A stretch of DNA of 64,000 nt from Sphingomonas sp. Leaf33 (GCF_001421785.1 NZ_LMLB01000001.1:446768-510767); one strand, 5' to 3'; counted from the first letter of the stretch, positions 27,158 to 36,249 are shown. Numbers and translations: made by a program. Notes: a model not told the origin generated them from the sequence alone.

Positions 27158-28182
27158 TTTCCGTCGTCATCCCCTGCTACAACGAGGAAGCCTGCCTCGA
27201 GCAGCTCCACGCCCGCGTCTCCGCCGCCGCGCGCGCCGCGGTCGGCGAGGATCATGAGATCGTGCTGGTCAACGACGGCTCGCGCGACGACAGCTGGGGC
27301 GTAATGCAGCGGCTGTCCGCGCTCGACCCGCGCCTCGTCGCCATCAACCTGTCGCGCAACCACGGCCACCAGCTCGCGCTGACCGCGGGTCTGGACCTGT
27401 GCGCCGGCGAGCAGATCCTGATCATCGATGCCGACCTGCAGGACCCGCCCGAGCTGCTGACCGACATGCGTGCGGCGATGGTCGAGCAGGCGGCCGACGT
27501 CGTCTACGCCGTCCGCCGCAAGCGCGACGGCGAGACGTTCTTCAAGAAGGCGACGGCCTCCGCCTTCTATCGCGTGCTCGACCGGGTCACCGATGTGCCG
27601 ATCCCGCTCGACACCGGTGACTTCCGCCTGATGAGTCGAAGGGCGCTCGACGCGTTCCTGTCGCTTCCCGAACAGGCGCGCTTCATCCGCGGCATGGTCG
27701 CCTGGGTCGGCTTCCGCCAGGTGCCGTTCCTGTACGACCGGCAGGAACGCGTGGCGGGCGAAAGCAAATATCCGCTCGGCAAGATGATCGCCTTCGCGCT
27801 CGACGCGGTGACCGGTTTCTCGACCGCGCCCTTGCGGTTCGCCAGCCACGTCGGCCTGGCGCTGACCGGCGCCACGGTACTGCTGTTCCTTTACGTCATG
27901 GGCAGCTTCGTGCTGGGACACACGGTGCAGGGCTGGACATCGACGATGCTCGTCGTCCTGTTCCTGGGGTCGGTCCAGATGTTCGTGCTGGGGATGATCG
28001 GCGAATATCTGGGGCGCCTGTATGTCGAATCGAAGCGGCGCCCGCTGTACCTGATCGCCGATGTCGCAGGCCACGCGCAGGGCCGCGCAAGCCTGGGCTA
28101 CCGCGCCGGCGAAGGCCCGCGGCCGGTGCGTCCGGAACCCAACGAAGGCCTGATCGCCGCAACCCCGCACGACGAGGGGTAA
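27142..28182 (+). CDS. Family 2 glycosyltransferase, polyprenyl-phosphate type (GtrB-like)
   Basis: A 346-residue inner-membrane enzyme likely to move a sugar from a nucleotide donor to undecaprenyl phosphate. The GT-A domain covers about 1-230: VVIPCYNEEACLEQL at 7-21, VNDGSRDDS near 42-50, IIDADLQDPPE near 94-104 (DxD-type metal site), and a late RxxxGESKYPLGKM motif. Two membrane helices (about 242-262 and 270-295) follow, as in DPMS/GtrB. The last 50 residues are a Pro-rich cytosolic tail. The start lies in a hairpin loop. A GtrA-type flippase-like gene, its usual partner, is nearby on the opposite strand (28959). Confidence 0.9.
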   Translation: MTRPALSVVIPCYNEEACLEQLHARVSAAARAAVGEDHEIVLVNDGSRDDSWGVMQRLSALDPRLVAINLSRNHGHQLALTAGLDLCAGEQILIIDADLQDPPELLTDMRAAMVEQAADVVYAVRRKRDGETFFKKATASAFYRVLDRVTDVPIPLDTGDFRLMSRRALDAFLSLPEQARFIRGMVAWVGFRQVPFLYDRQERVAGESKYPLGKMIAFALDAVTGFSTAPLRFASHVGLALTGATVLLFLYVMGSFVLGHTVQGWTSTMLVVLFLGSVQMFVLGMIGEYLGRLYVESKRRPLYLIADVAGHAQGRASLGYRAGEGPRPVRPEPNEGLIAATPHDEG

Positions 28183-28188
28183 AGCCTC

Positions 28189-28217
28189 ACACCCTCGTCC
28201 CCGCCTGCGCGGGAATG
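28189..28217. repeat. Short palindromic repeat (half element)
   Basis: caccctcgtccccgcctgcgcgggaatgacgg resembles one arm of the large inverted repeat at 10693-10791. It sits between convergent GT2 and methyltransferase genes. Confidence 0.5.
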
Positions 28218-28228
28218 ACGGACGTAAA

Positions 28229-28957
28229 CTACCCCTTCGACGCCAGCGTGATCAGCGACAGCCCCGGCGTCAGCGGCACGCGGCCGAGCAGGTGGCGCTC
28301 CAGCCGGAACACGGTTGCCAGTGCGGCATTCAGCGGCTTGGCGGGCGGCGAGTCGTCGCTGTCGTCCCGGCCGGTCAGCTTGCCGACGATGCGTGCGGCG
28401 ACGGCCACCGGAAACAGAAGCGAATTGAACCAGCGCAGGCCGTTGTGCGTCAGGCCGGCGTCACGGATCGCCTTGTCGAGGCTTGCTTTCGAATAGCGGC
28501 GCTTGTGGTGATTGACGACGTCGTGCGCGCTCCACATCCACGGATGCGCAGGCACCGCGATCAGGATCTTGCCGCCGGGCTTCAGCGCTTCGCCCATAGC
28601 CCGCAGCGCCGCCACATCGTCCTCGATATGCTCGATCACGTCGAGCACGGCGACCAGATCATATGCGCTGCGTTCCACGCCCGCGAGCTCGGGCAGGGGG
28701 GCGGTGCCGACCGGCTTGCCCAGCCGCTGGCTGGCGATGGCGCCCGCCGCCTCGTCGATCTCGATCGCGTCGACCTCACCGAAGCTCGCCAGCATCGGCA
28801 GATTGTGTCCGGTGCCGCAGCCGATCTCGAGAACCCGCGCGTCCTTGGGCAGGCCGGCGAAGCGCCGGACATAGTCGGCCAGGATGTCGCGGCGCGCCTG
28901 GTACCACCAGTGCGTGGAATCATGCGCAGCCATGCGGTCGTAGACGATGCGGTCCAT
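28229..28957 (-). CDS. Class I SAM-dependent methyltransferase
   Basis: A 242-residue methyltransferase (UbiE/COQ5-like fold). Motif I VLEIGCGTGHN is near 42-52, the acidic VDAIEID end of strand 2 near 63-69, VLDVIEHIEDDVAAL near 103-117, and KPGGKILIAVPAHPWMWS near 127-144. The C-terminus has the hydrophobic FNSLLFPVAVAARIVGKL stretch, typical of methyltransferases in polysaccharide or lipid-sugar clusters that may touch the membrane. The acceptor is unknown. It starts 1 base after the GtrA stop on the same strand, so the two are cotranscribed. Confidence 0.88.
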   Translation of the reverse strand: MDRIVYDRMAAHDSTHWWYQARRDILADYVRRFAGLPKDARVLEIGCGTGHNLPMLASFGEVDAIEIDEAAGAIASQRLGKPVGTAPLPELAGVERSAYDLVAVLDVIEHIEDDVAALRAMGEALKPGGKILIAVPAHPWMWSAHDVVNHHKRRYSKASLDKAIRDAGLTHNGLRWFNSLLFPVAVAARIVGKLTGRDDSDDSPPAKPLNAALATVFRLERHLLGRVPLTPGLSLITLASKG

Positions 28958-28958
28958 G

Positions 28959-29333
28959 TTATTTGAAAACCCAGTTTCGGTTGATCGCGAACATCGCCAA
29001 CGGCGTGACGAAGAGCAAGGGGAGGACGGGGGTCCATTCGGGCAGCCCGAGCGCGTTGATGCACGCCCATGTCCAGAACGCGTTCATCGCATAGCTGATG
29101 ACGCTCGCGACGAAGAAGCGGAATGTGGTCCTTCCCGGCGTGTCGCGCGTGCCATGGCCGCGAAAGCTCCAGCGGCTGTGGAGGACATAGCCGACCGCGA
29201 CGCACACCAGATATGCCAACGCCATCGCCGCCTGCGGGTGGACCGACGTCGTCAGAACGAGCCCGGTGTAAAGGCCCGCGCCGAGCAGCGTCACGCCGCC
29301 GCCGGTGATGGCATAACGGATCAGCTGACCCAT
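28959..29333 (-). CDS. GtrA family membrane protein
   Basis: A 124-residue protein with four predicted membrane helices and the family signature RYAITGGGVTLLGAGLYTGL at the start, then VGYVLHSRWSFRG near 47-59 and the closing FAINRNWVFK. GtrA proteins are proposed to flip undecaprenyl-linked sugars made by GtrB-type transferases. The ATG at 29333 (MGQLIRYAI) is chosen from family length; upstream codons in this frame are only the reverse strand of the next gene. It is followed immediately by the methyltransferase gene. Confidence 0.9.
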   Translation of the reverse strand: MGQLIRYAITGGGVTLLGAGLYTGLVLTTSVHPQAAMALAYLVCVAVGYVLHSRWSFRGHGTRDTPGRTTFRFFVASVISYAMNAFWTWACINALGLPEWTPVLPLLFVTPLAMFAINRNWVFK

Positions 29334-29391
29334 CACGCCGCCCGAGTTCAGATGGTGAAGGACCCTGGAAACCACGCAAAAACCCTCAAAC

Positions 29392-29421
29392 CGTTCGGCC
29401 TGAGCTTGTCGAAGGCCTGTA
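29392..29421. repeat. Half of the GAGCTTGTCGA-type dispersed repeat
   Basis: ttcggcctgagcttgtcgaaggcctgtac matches the left arm of the elements at 18207 and 48853; no right arm follows. It lies in the divergent gap between gtrA-like and GT-C-like genes. Confidence 0.6.
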
Positions 29422-29501
29422 CTTTCTTCTAACCGGCGTCGCGCGGGGCGAACGGGGATGGGGAAGCGCCCTAATCTCGACTGCGCCTCAGGGGAAGCGA
29501 A

Positions 29502-31289
29502 TTGACCACCACCGCGCCGTCGCGCTTCGAAGCCCTGCTGGCAAAGCACTGGCGCGAGATCACGATCATCGCCTGGCTGGGGATCGCCGCGTACTGGCTG
29601 TGGGATCGCTGGGGCGGGGTCTATTGGCTGGCGCTGGGCGATACCGACGACAATATGCGGCTGATGCAGGTGCGCGGGTTGCTGGCGGGGCAGGGCTGGT
29701 ACGACCTGACGCAGTACCGGCTGAACCCGCCGACCGGTCTCAACATCCACTGGTCGCGCATCGTCGACCTGCCGCTGGCGGCGCTGATCCTGGTCTTCAA
29801 GCCGTTTGTCGGCGCCGCCTGGGCGGAGCGGCTGGCCTGCGGCATCGCGCCGATGCTGCCGCTCAGCATCACGATGGTCGCGCTCGCCTTTACCGTCCGC
29901 CGGCTGATTGCGCCGATGGCCTATGCGCTCGCCTTCATCATCATGCTTGGCGGCATGTCGGCGATGCTGATGTTCATGCCGATGCGGATCGACCATCACG
30001 GTTGGCAGCTGACGATGCTGGCACTGACCGTCGCGGGTCTGGCCGACGCGCGGCAGGCGCGTGGCGGCGCGGTCGTCGGCATCGCGACCGCGGTGTCGTT
30101 GTCGATCGGGCTGGAGATGCTGCCGTACGGCGCGATGGCCGGTGCCATCCTGACCCTGCGCTGGGTATGGGACCGGGCCGAGGCGCGGCGGCTGATGACC
30201 TATGCCGTGACGCTGGGCGGTGGCAGCGCGCTGGGCTTTGCGCTGTTCGCGTCGCAGGCGAACCAGGCGATGCGCTGCGACGCGCTGACGCCGGTCTGGC
30301 TGTCGGTGCTGGTCGTCGCCGGCGCGCTGCTGTTCACGATGGCGCGCGTCAGCCCGGAGCGGCGCGAGGTACGCCTGGGTCTTGCCGTACTGGCCGGTGC
30401 GATCATCGTCGGCGGCTTCGTCCACTTCTTCCCGCAATGCCTGGGCCGGCCCGAGGGCGTGTCGCCCGAATTGCAGCGGACGTGGCTCGACAACGTCAAG
30501 GAAGCCAAGCCGATCTACGGCCACCCGGTGCGGCTGGCGGTGCCGATCGCCGCGTTGCCGGTCGCCGGGCTGGCGGGGGCGCTGTTCGCGCTGTGGCGCG
30601 CGCGCGGGACCGCGGCGTTCACGCGCTGGCTGCCGGTCGCGCTGTTCACCGCCTTCGCCGTGCTGATGCTGCTGTGGCAGATCCGCGCGGGTCCGGCCGC
30701 GCAGCTGCTGGCGGTGCCGGGCGCGACGGCGCTCGCCTGGATCATCGTGCCCTGGTGCCTGGGCCATCGATCGATGGCGGTACGGGTGCTCGGGTCGGTC
30801 GCGGCGTTCCTGGTGATATCGGGGCTCGCCGCCGGGCTCGTCCTGCGATTCCTGCCGGCGGGGCAGGCGAACAAGACGACGCAGATCGTCCAGCGCGCCA
30901 ACGCCCGCTGCGCGTCGGTCCCGGCGATGCGCGCACTCGACCGATTCCCGACGACGGTGATGTTCACGCATGTCGACCTGGGGCCGCGGCTGATCGTGCT
31001 GACGCATCATTACGGGATCGCCGGGCCCTACCACCGCAACGGCGACGCGATCCTGGACGTCCACCACGCCTTTACGGGCACTCCTGAGAATTTTCGCCGT
31101 ATCGCCCAGGCGCACGGCGCGCGGATGCTGCTGACGTGCCCGAACATGGCGGAGACGACCGTCTATCGCGCGCGGGCGAAGACCGGCTTCTATGCCCAGC
31201 TGGCGAAGGGGCAGGTGCCGTCGTGGCTGATCCCGGTGCCGCTGCCCAAGGGCTCGCCGCTCCGGCTGTGGCGGATCGACTACCGGTAG
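29502..31289 (+). CDS. Large polytopic membrane protein, STT3/GT-C glycosyltransferase-like
   Basis: A 595-residue integral membrane protein with about 11-13 helices. The first loop reads GDTDDNMRLMQVRGLLAGQGWYD (near 47-68), giving the Asp-Asp plus Arg arrangement of GT-C enzymes such as STT3. IDHHGWQ near 164-170 matches the conserved DHH of STT3-like proteins. A soluble periplasmic domain of about 120 residues closes the protein (TTVMFTHVDLGP..DVHHAF). It starts at TTG 29502 with AGGGGAAG upstream. It probably transfers a sugar from a lipid donor; the acceptor is unknown. Convergent with dprA, overlapping it by 10 bases. Confidence 0.75.
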   Translation: MTTTAPSRFEALLAKHWREITIIAWLGIAAYWLWDRWGGVYWLALGDTDDNMRLMQVRGLLAGQGWYDLTQYRLNPPTGLNIHWSRIVDLPLAALILVFKPFVGAAWAERLACGIAPMLPLSITMVALAFTVRRLIAPMAYALAFIIMLGGMSAMLMFMPMRIDHHGWQLTMLALTVAGLADARQARGGAVVGIATAVSLSIGLEMLPYGAMAGAILTLRWVWDRAEARRLMTYAVTLGGGSALGFALFASQANQAMRCDALTPVWLSVLVVAGALLFTMARVSPERREVRLGLAVLAGAIIVGGFVHFFPQCLGRPEGVSPELQRTWLDNVKEAKPIYGHPVRLAVPIAALPVAGLAGALFALWRARGTAAFTRWLPVALFTAFAVLMLLWQIRAGPAAQLLAVPGATALAWIIVPWCLGHRSMAVRVLGSVAAFLVISGLAAGLVLRFLPAGQANKTTQIVQRANARCASVPAMRALDRFPTTVMFTHVDLGPRLIVLTHHYGIAGPYHRNGDAILDVHHAFTGTPENFRRIAQAHGARMLLTCPNMAETTVYRARAKTGFYAQLAKGQVPSWLIPVPLPKGSPLRLWRIDYR

Positions 31290-32362
31290 GATACGCGCCC
31301 GCCGGCATGGCGATCGAGCCGACCGGCGAGTTCGAGTTCGAGCAGCACCGTCTGGACGCTGGCGGGGGCGAGGCCCGACAGGCGGATGAGCTCGTCGACC
31401 GCGACCGGCACCGGGCCGAGGAGGTCGCCGATGCGGCGCCGATCGGCATCGGTCGCGTCGTCGGGGGGCGGGCCGGCAAAGTCATGGGTGCCCGATCGCA
31501 CCGCGCGCGCGTCGATCGGGCGGATCGCCTCCAGAATGTCGTCGGCGGTCTGGACCAATGTCGCGCCTTCGCGGATCAGCGCATTGCAGCCCTGTGCGCG
31601 CGGGTCGAGCGGGCTGCCGGGTACGGCCATGACCTCGCGCCCGGCCTCCGCCGCCAGCCGTGCGGTGATGAGCGATCCGGACTTGGGTGCCGCCTCCACT
31701 ACGACGGTGCCAAGGGCAAGACCGGCGATGATGCGGTTGCGGCTGGGGAAGTTGCGCGCGCGCGGCTCCTCGCCCAGCGGCTGTTCGGCCAGCAGCAACC
31801 CGCGCGTCGCCACGGCTTCCTGCAACTCGCGGTTTTCGGGCGGGAAGGCGATGTCGATACCGCTGGCGATGACCCCGACCGTGCCCGTCGCAAGGGCGGC
31901 GACATGCGCCTGGGTGTCGATCCCGCGCGCCAGGCCGGAGACGATCGTGACGCCGCGCTCGCCCAGCGCCTGTGCGAGCATCCGCGCGAAGCGGCACGCC
32001 GCGGCCGAGGCATTGCGCGCGCCGACCATCGCGATCGTGGTGCGCTGGGCCAGCGCGGTGTCGCCGCGGACGGTCAGCACGGGCGGCGCGCTGTCCATTT
32101 CGCGGAGCAGCGTGGGATAGTCGGCGTCGTCGATGAAGACATGGCGCGCGCCGATCCGCGCAACCTCGGCGATTTCACGCTCGACTGCGCGCAGGTCGGC
32201 GATGGCGGGCGGTGTACCGCCGCCGCGCCGGGCGAGCATAGGCAGAGCCTCCAGCGCCGCCGCGGCGGTGCCGAAGCGGGCGAGCAACTGCGCATAGGTG
32301 ACCGGGCCGATGCCGCGCGTGCGGATCAATCGCAGGCGCTGGGCGGTCGCCGTGTCAGCCAA
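31280..32362 (-). CDS. dprA: DNA-processing protein DprA (Smf)
   Basis: Loads RecA on incoming single-stranded DNA during natural transformation and also supports recombination. It has 360 residues: an N-terminal SAM-like helix region, the Rossmann-fold core with VGARNASAAACRFARMLAQ near 111-129, IVSGLARGIDTQAHVAAL near 135-152 and VIASGIDIAFPPENREL, and a C-terminal DML1-like winged helix (about 295-360). All core motifs are present. The 5' end overlaps plsY by 8 bases, forming a plsY-dprA operon common in alphaproteobacteria. Confidence 0.95.
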   Translation of the reverse strand: MADTATAQRLRLIRTRGIGPVTYAQLLARFGTAAAALEALPMLARRGGGTPPAIADLRAVEREIAEVARIGARHVFIDDADYPTLLREMDSAPPVLTVRGDTALAQRTTIAMVGARNASAAACRFARMLAQALGERGVTIVSGLARGIDTQAHVAALATGTVGVIASGIDIAFPPENRELQEAVATRGLLLAEQPLGEEPRARNFPSRNRIIAGLALGTVVVEAAPKSGSLITARLAAEAGREVMAVPGSPLDPRAQGCNALIREGATLVQTADDILEAIRPIDARAVRSGTHDFAGPPPDDATDADRRRIGDLLGPVPVAVDELIRLSGLAPASVQTVLLELELAGRLDRHAGGRVSYR

Positions 32363-32975
32363 CCTGATTGCTGCCGCCGATGCGGGGTTCGGTGCCGGCC
32401 AGCAACCGTTCGATATTCTCGCGGTGCTTCCACACCACGATCAGCGCCAGCGCGATGAGGAGGGGGACGAGGTCGAACCGCCCCAGCGCCGCGGCGGCGA
32501 TCGGCGCACTGATCGCGGCGCTGATCCCGGCGACCGACGAAATACGCAGCGTGCCGAGCAGCCCGAGCCACACGATCGCATAGACCAGCCCCAGCGGCCA
32601 GTGGAGCGCCAGCACGATGCCCATCAGCGTCGCCACCCCCTTGCCGCCGCGAAACCGCAGCCAGACCGGATAGCAATGGCCGAGGAACGCCGCCGCCGCG
32701 GCCAGCTGCGCTTCGCCAGGGAACGCCCAGGCGACGACGAACACCGCCAGCCAGCCCTTGAACCCGTCGAGCAGCAACGTGGCCGCCGCCAGTCCCTTGC
32801 GACCGGTGCGCAGGACGTTGGTCGCACCGATGTTGCCCGACCCGATCTGGCGCAGGTCACCGGCACCGCCCAGGCGCGTCAGGATGATGCCAAAGGGAAT
32901 GGAGCCCAGCAGATAGCCGATCACCAGCGCGGCCACTGGGGCAATCCACAGAATTTCGACTTCGTGTGCGGTCAT
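32355..32975 (-). CDS. plsY: Acyl-phosphate glycerol-3-phosphate acyltransferase
   Basis: Inner-membrane enzyme that makes lysophosphatidate from acyl-phosphate and glycerol-3-phosphate, the first acylation in phospholipid synthesis. It has 206 residues with about five helices, and the three cytoplasmic motifs are intact: GSIPFG near 24-29 with SGNIGATNVLRTG near 45-57, GHCYPVWLRFRGGKGVAT near 98-115, and KHRENIERLLAGTEPRIG at the C-terminus. The ATG at 32975 is preferred over 33032 because the product then matches the family. Overlaps dprA. Confidence 0.95.
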   Translation of the reverse strand: MTAHEVEILWIAPVAALVIGYLLGSIPFGIILTRLGGAGDLRQIGSGNIGATNVLRTGRKGLAAATLLLDGFKGWLAVFVVAWAFPGEAQLAAAAAFLGHCYPVWLRFRGGKGVATLMGIVLALHWPLGLVYAIVWLGLLGTLRISSVAGISAAISAPIAAAALGRFDLVPLLIALALIVVWKHRENIERLLAGTEPRIGGSNQVG

Positions 32976-33111
32976 GACGAAGCGGGACGCTAGGCGGTCG
33001 GCGCGGCTTGTGCAACGACTCTGCCGCCGCAAACACGCGATTTTGGCCTGCTAACTAAACGGCAAGCTTTTGTTGTTGGTGAATTTTTCACGTCGCGCGT
33101 CGTATTTCGCG

Positions 33112-33221
33112 TTGATTGCGATATCGATCATGGAAAATGTATAAATCGATCGATATTCTTTGATCAGTACTTGACTTGGCACTGAAATTGGCTTGGGACG
33201 CAGATCAAGTCAATATGGAGG
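33112..33221 (+). promoter_or_regulatory. AT-rich leader and promoter region of the mucR-like gene
   Basis: This stretch is much richer in A/T than the surrounding DNA. A possible -35 TTGCGA (33116-33121) and -10 TATAAA (33140-33145) have 18-base spacing. Several gatc/atcgat palindromes follow, and an 8-base inverted repeat (ttgacttg near 33171, caagtcaa near 33206) ends just before GGAGG, the ribosome-binding site. MucR proteins bind AT-rich DNA and repress their own genes, so autoregulation here is likely but unproven. Confidence 0.5.
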
Positions 33222-33230
33222 TAATGTGCG

Positions 33231-33707
33231 ATGGCTGACGAACACGACATGTCGAACACGGTGGAACTGGCGACCGAACTGACGATCGCCTGGCTGTCCA
33301 ATCCGAACACCCGCGCGTCGGCCGAGGAAGTACCGAGCTTCCTGCGCGCGATGCATGAAGCGGTGGGTTCGCTGTCGGGTGGTGTCGAGGCCGAGCCGGT
33401 CGCCGACAGCGGTGCGTCGCAGTCGCCGGCGGTGTCGGTGCGCAAGTCGCTGGCGTCGAAGGACGTCATCATCTCGATGATCGACGGCAAGCCGTACAAG
33501 ACGCTGCGCCGTCACCTCGCCCGCCACGGCATGACGCCCGAACAGTATCGCGAACGTTTCGGCCTGAAGTCCGATTATCCGATGGTCAGCGAAAGCTATT
33601 CGAACGCACGCCGCGAAATGGCGAAGAAGATCGGCCTCGGCCGCAAGCCCGGCATGACCCGCCCGGCCGGCGCGAAGAAGCCCGGCCGCAAGCCCGCCGA
33701 GGGCTGA
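33231..33707 (+). CDS. MucR/Ros-family transcriptional regulator lacking the zinc-finger cysteines
   Basis: A 158-residue DNA-binding protein. The N-terminal TVELATELTIAWLSNPNT is the MucR oligomerisation segment. The central region PYKTLRRHLARHGMTPEQYRERFGL matches the Ros/MucR C2H2 fold, but the two finger cysteines are replaced (segment IISMIDGK), while both histidines (RRHLARH) remain. Zinc-free Ros homologues that still fold and bind DNA are known in rhizobia. The C-terminus (RKPGMTRPAG..KKPGRKP) is basic, like an AT hook. MucR proteins control exopolysaccharide, motility and cell-cycle genes. It is monocistronic, with an AT-rich leader and a strong terminator. Confidence 0.9.
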   Translation: MADEHDMSNTVELATELTIAWLSNPNTRASAEEVPSFLRAMHEAVGSLSGGVEAEPVADSGASQSPAVSVRKSLASKDVIISMIDGKPYKTLRRHLARHGMTPEQYRERFGLKSDYPMVSESYSNARREMAKKIGLGRKPGMTRPAGAKKPGRKPAEG

Positions 33708-33731
33708 GCCCGACCGTCTGCATGACAAAGG

Positions 33732-33761
33732 GCCCTTCCCGGCGACGGGGAGGGCTTTTTT
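33732..33761 (+). terminator. Terminator of the mucR-like gene
   Basis: Nine-base stem gcccttccc / ggggagggc with a short loop and a run of seven T residues, beginning 24 bases after the mucR-like stop. Confidence 0.92.
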
Positions 33762-33773
33762 GTATTCGATCGA

Positions 33774-35255
33774 TCAAAGGTCGAAGGTCACGCCCTGCGC
33801 CAGCGGCAGCGCCCGCCCGTAATTGATCGTGTTCGTAGCGCGACGCATATAGGCGCGCCAGGCGTCGGAGCCGCTCTCCCGCCCGCCGCCGGTTTCCTTT
33901 TCACCGCCGAACGCGCCGCCGATCTCCGCGCCAGACGTGCCGATGTTGACGTTGGCGATCCCGCAGTCGGACGCGGCCAGAAACGCCTCCGCCTCGCGCA
34001 GGTCGTTGGTGAAGATCGCCGACGACAGGCCCTGCGTGGCGGCGTTGTTGAGCGCGATCGCCTCGTCCAGGTCCGACACGCTCAGGACGTACAGGATCGG
34101 GGCAAAGGTTTCCGCCAGCACTGGTCCAGCGTGTACCGGCATTTCGACCAGCGCGGGCGTGACATAGGTACCTGCCCGATCGTGCCGTTCGCCGCCGGTC
34201 ACGACGCCGCCCATGTCCCGCGCGTCCTGAAGCGCGGCATCCATCGCATACCAGGCTTCCGCATCGATCAACGGGCCGACCAGCACGCCGTCTTCGCGCG
34301 GGTCGCCTACGCGTACGCTGGCATAGGCGGCCTTCAGTCGTGGTACGAACACGTCGTAGATGCTCGCATCGACGAACAGGCGGCGCAGACTCGTGCAGCG
34401 CTGTCCCGCCGTCCCCATCGCGGCGAAAGCGATGCCGCGCAGGGCGAGGTCGAAGTCGGCGGAGGGTCGCAGGATCGCGGCATTGTTGCCGCCCAGTTCC
34501 AGCAGAGAGCGTCCAAACCGCGCCGCGACCCGCTGCCCGACCGCACGACCCATCGCGGTCGATCCGGTGGCGGAGACCAGCGCGACGCGGGCGTCGTCGA
34601 CCAGCGCCTCGCCCACGTCCCGGCCACCAATAGCGAGGCCCGACAGGCCCGCGGGCGCCTCGTCCCCGAAACGGCGACAGGCCTCGAGGAACAGCGCCTG
34701 GACCGCGAGCGCGCACAGCGGCGCCTTTTCGGATGGCTTCCACACCACGCCGTTGCCGCAGACGAGCGCCAGCGCCGCGTTCCACGCCCACACCGCGACG
34801 GGGAAGTTGAACGCGGTGACGATGCCGACGACGCCCAGCGGATGCCACGTCTCCATCATCCGGTGGTCGGGGCGTTCGGTGGCGATGGTCAGGCCGTGCA
34901 ACTGGCGGGAAAGCCCGACCGCGAAGTCGCAGATGTCGATCATCTCCTGCACTTCGCCAAGGCCTTCCGACGTGACCTTGCCGATCTCGATCGCGATCAA
35001 TGCGCCCAGGTCGTCCTTATGCTCCCGCAGCACTTCGCCCAGCCGGCGGACGAGGTCGCCGCGCCGCGGGGCGGGAACCCGACGCCAGCGATCGAACGCC
35101 GCTGCCGCCTCGCCGACCACCGCGCCGACATCGTCGCATTCGGCGACATGGCCCAGGCTCGCGCTGTCGATCGGCGAGGTCGCCTCCATGCCCGCACTCG
35201 ACCGCCGCACGCCCAGCCGGTCGAGGAGGGGCGTCACGTCCTGCGCGGTCGTCAT
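33774..35255 (-). CDS. Aldehyde dehydrogenase, ALDH7/antiquitin type
   Basis: NAD(P)-dependent oxidation of an aldehyde to an acid. It has 493 residues with the cofactor-binding TAFNFPVAVWAWNAALALVCGN region (about 148-169), catalytic Glu253 in LLELGGNN and nucleophile Cys287 in AGQRCTSLRRL; these signatures fit the ALDH7 group, whose characterised members oxidise 2-aminoadipate semialdehyde/piperideine-6-carboxylate in lysine breakdown. That substrate is plausible but not proven. The ATG at 35255 overlaps the stop of the acyltransferase gene (ATGA), so it is the last gene of the EVE-E1-acyltransferase-ALDH operon. Confidence 0.9.
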   Translation of the reverse strand: MTTAQDVTPLLDRLGVRRSSAGMEATSPIDSASLGHVAECDDVGAVVGEAAAAFDRWRRVPAPRRGDLVRRLGEVLREHKDDLGALIAIEIGKVTSEGLGEVQEMIDICDFAVGLSRQLHGLTIATERPDHRMMETWHPLGVVGIVTAFNFPVAVWAWNAALALVCGNGVVWKPSEKAPLCALAVQALFLEACRRFGDEAPAGLSGLAIGGRDVGEALVDDARVALVSATGSTAMGRAVGQRVAARFGRSLLELGGNNAAILRPSADFDLALRGIAFAAMGTAGQRCTSLRRLFVDASIYDVFVPRLKAAYASVRVGDPREDGVLVGPLIDAEAWYAMDAALQDARDMGGVVTGGERHDRAGTYVTPALVEMPVHAGPVLAETFAPILYVLSVSDLDEAIALNNAATQGLSSAIFTNDLREAEAFLAASDCGIANVNIGTSGAEIGGAFGGEKETGGGRESGSDAWRAYMRRATNTINYGRALPLAQGVTFDL

Positions 35256-36249
35256 CGGATCACAAGCCTTCGTTGGTCGGGGCGGGCCATGGAGATCAGG
35301 AAGGGGCGCTCGCACTGGCGGGCGACGAAATCCTGCTTGGTTTCCATGCCCAGCCAGCGGATGCCGAGCAGGGCCTGCGCGATCGCGCCGCCCAGCGTGT
35401 CACCGGGCCCGAGCAGGATGATATGATCGGGTGCGAATTCCTTCACCGCGACCTGAATCGCGCGGGCGAAGTCATAGGTTTCCAGGATCTGCGCGGCAAA
35501 GGTGTAGCGCCACAGCGCCTCGGCGGGGCTCGCCCAACGCTGCCAGATGCGGCCCGCGCCGTCGATCAGCGGGACGCGCGGGTTGCCGAACCAGGCAGCG
35601 GGCAGGTCGGCCATCGCCGCGGCGCTGCTGTCGGCCATCATCGCGGTGTGGAACGGGCCGTGCCCGGCGAGGCGGGTGGCGGGGACGGGGCTGTCGGCGG
35701 CAAAGGCTTTCACCGCAGCTTCGTCGCCGGCGAGGACGATCGTGCCGCCCAGGTCGATCGACATCCGCATACCCGTCCGCTCCGCCAGTGCCATGACGGC
35801 GTCGCGCAGGCCCGGGACGGGGCGCCAGTCGTCGTCGAGCGTCTGGAGCACCAACTGCCCGCCGGGGCCGTGCCGTCCCGAATTGACCCCCATCGCGTCG
35901 GCGATGCGGAAACCGTGCTCGGATGTGACCGCACCCGCCGCGGCGAGCGCGGTGTACCAGCCCATCGAATTGCCGGTGACCGCGACGACGTCGATCTTGT
36001 CGGGATCGATCGCCGCCATGTCGGCCATCGACGCGGCATAGATCAGCGGCGCGGCGTTCGGGCCGGCGAGGTGGGTGCCGGGGGAAAAGCGGTCGGCTTG
36101 GTCGAGGTCGGTGAGGGTCGGCTTGCCGGCGGCGCGACGAATCGCGTCGTAGGGGGCGAGGTCGATGCCCGCGCGGGCTAGCGAGCCGAGTTCGGTCTTG
36201 CCGTAGCTCCCGCGACCGGGAGCTACGACGAGGGCAGTGGGGCGGGTCA

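Noticed and set aside
28959..31115. 718-residue frame ending in GtrA
   Set aside because: Only the last 124 residues are GtrA; the rest is the reverse strand of the GT-C-like gene with an Arg/Gln/His-rich artefact composition.
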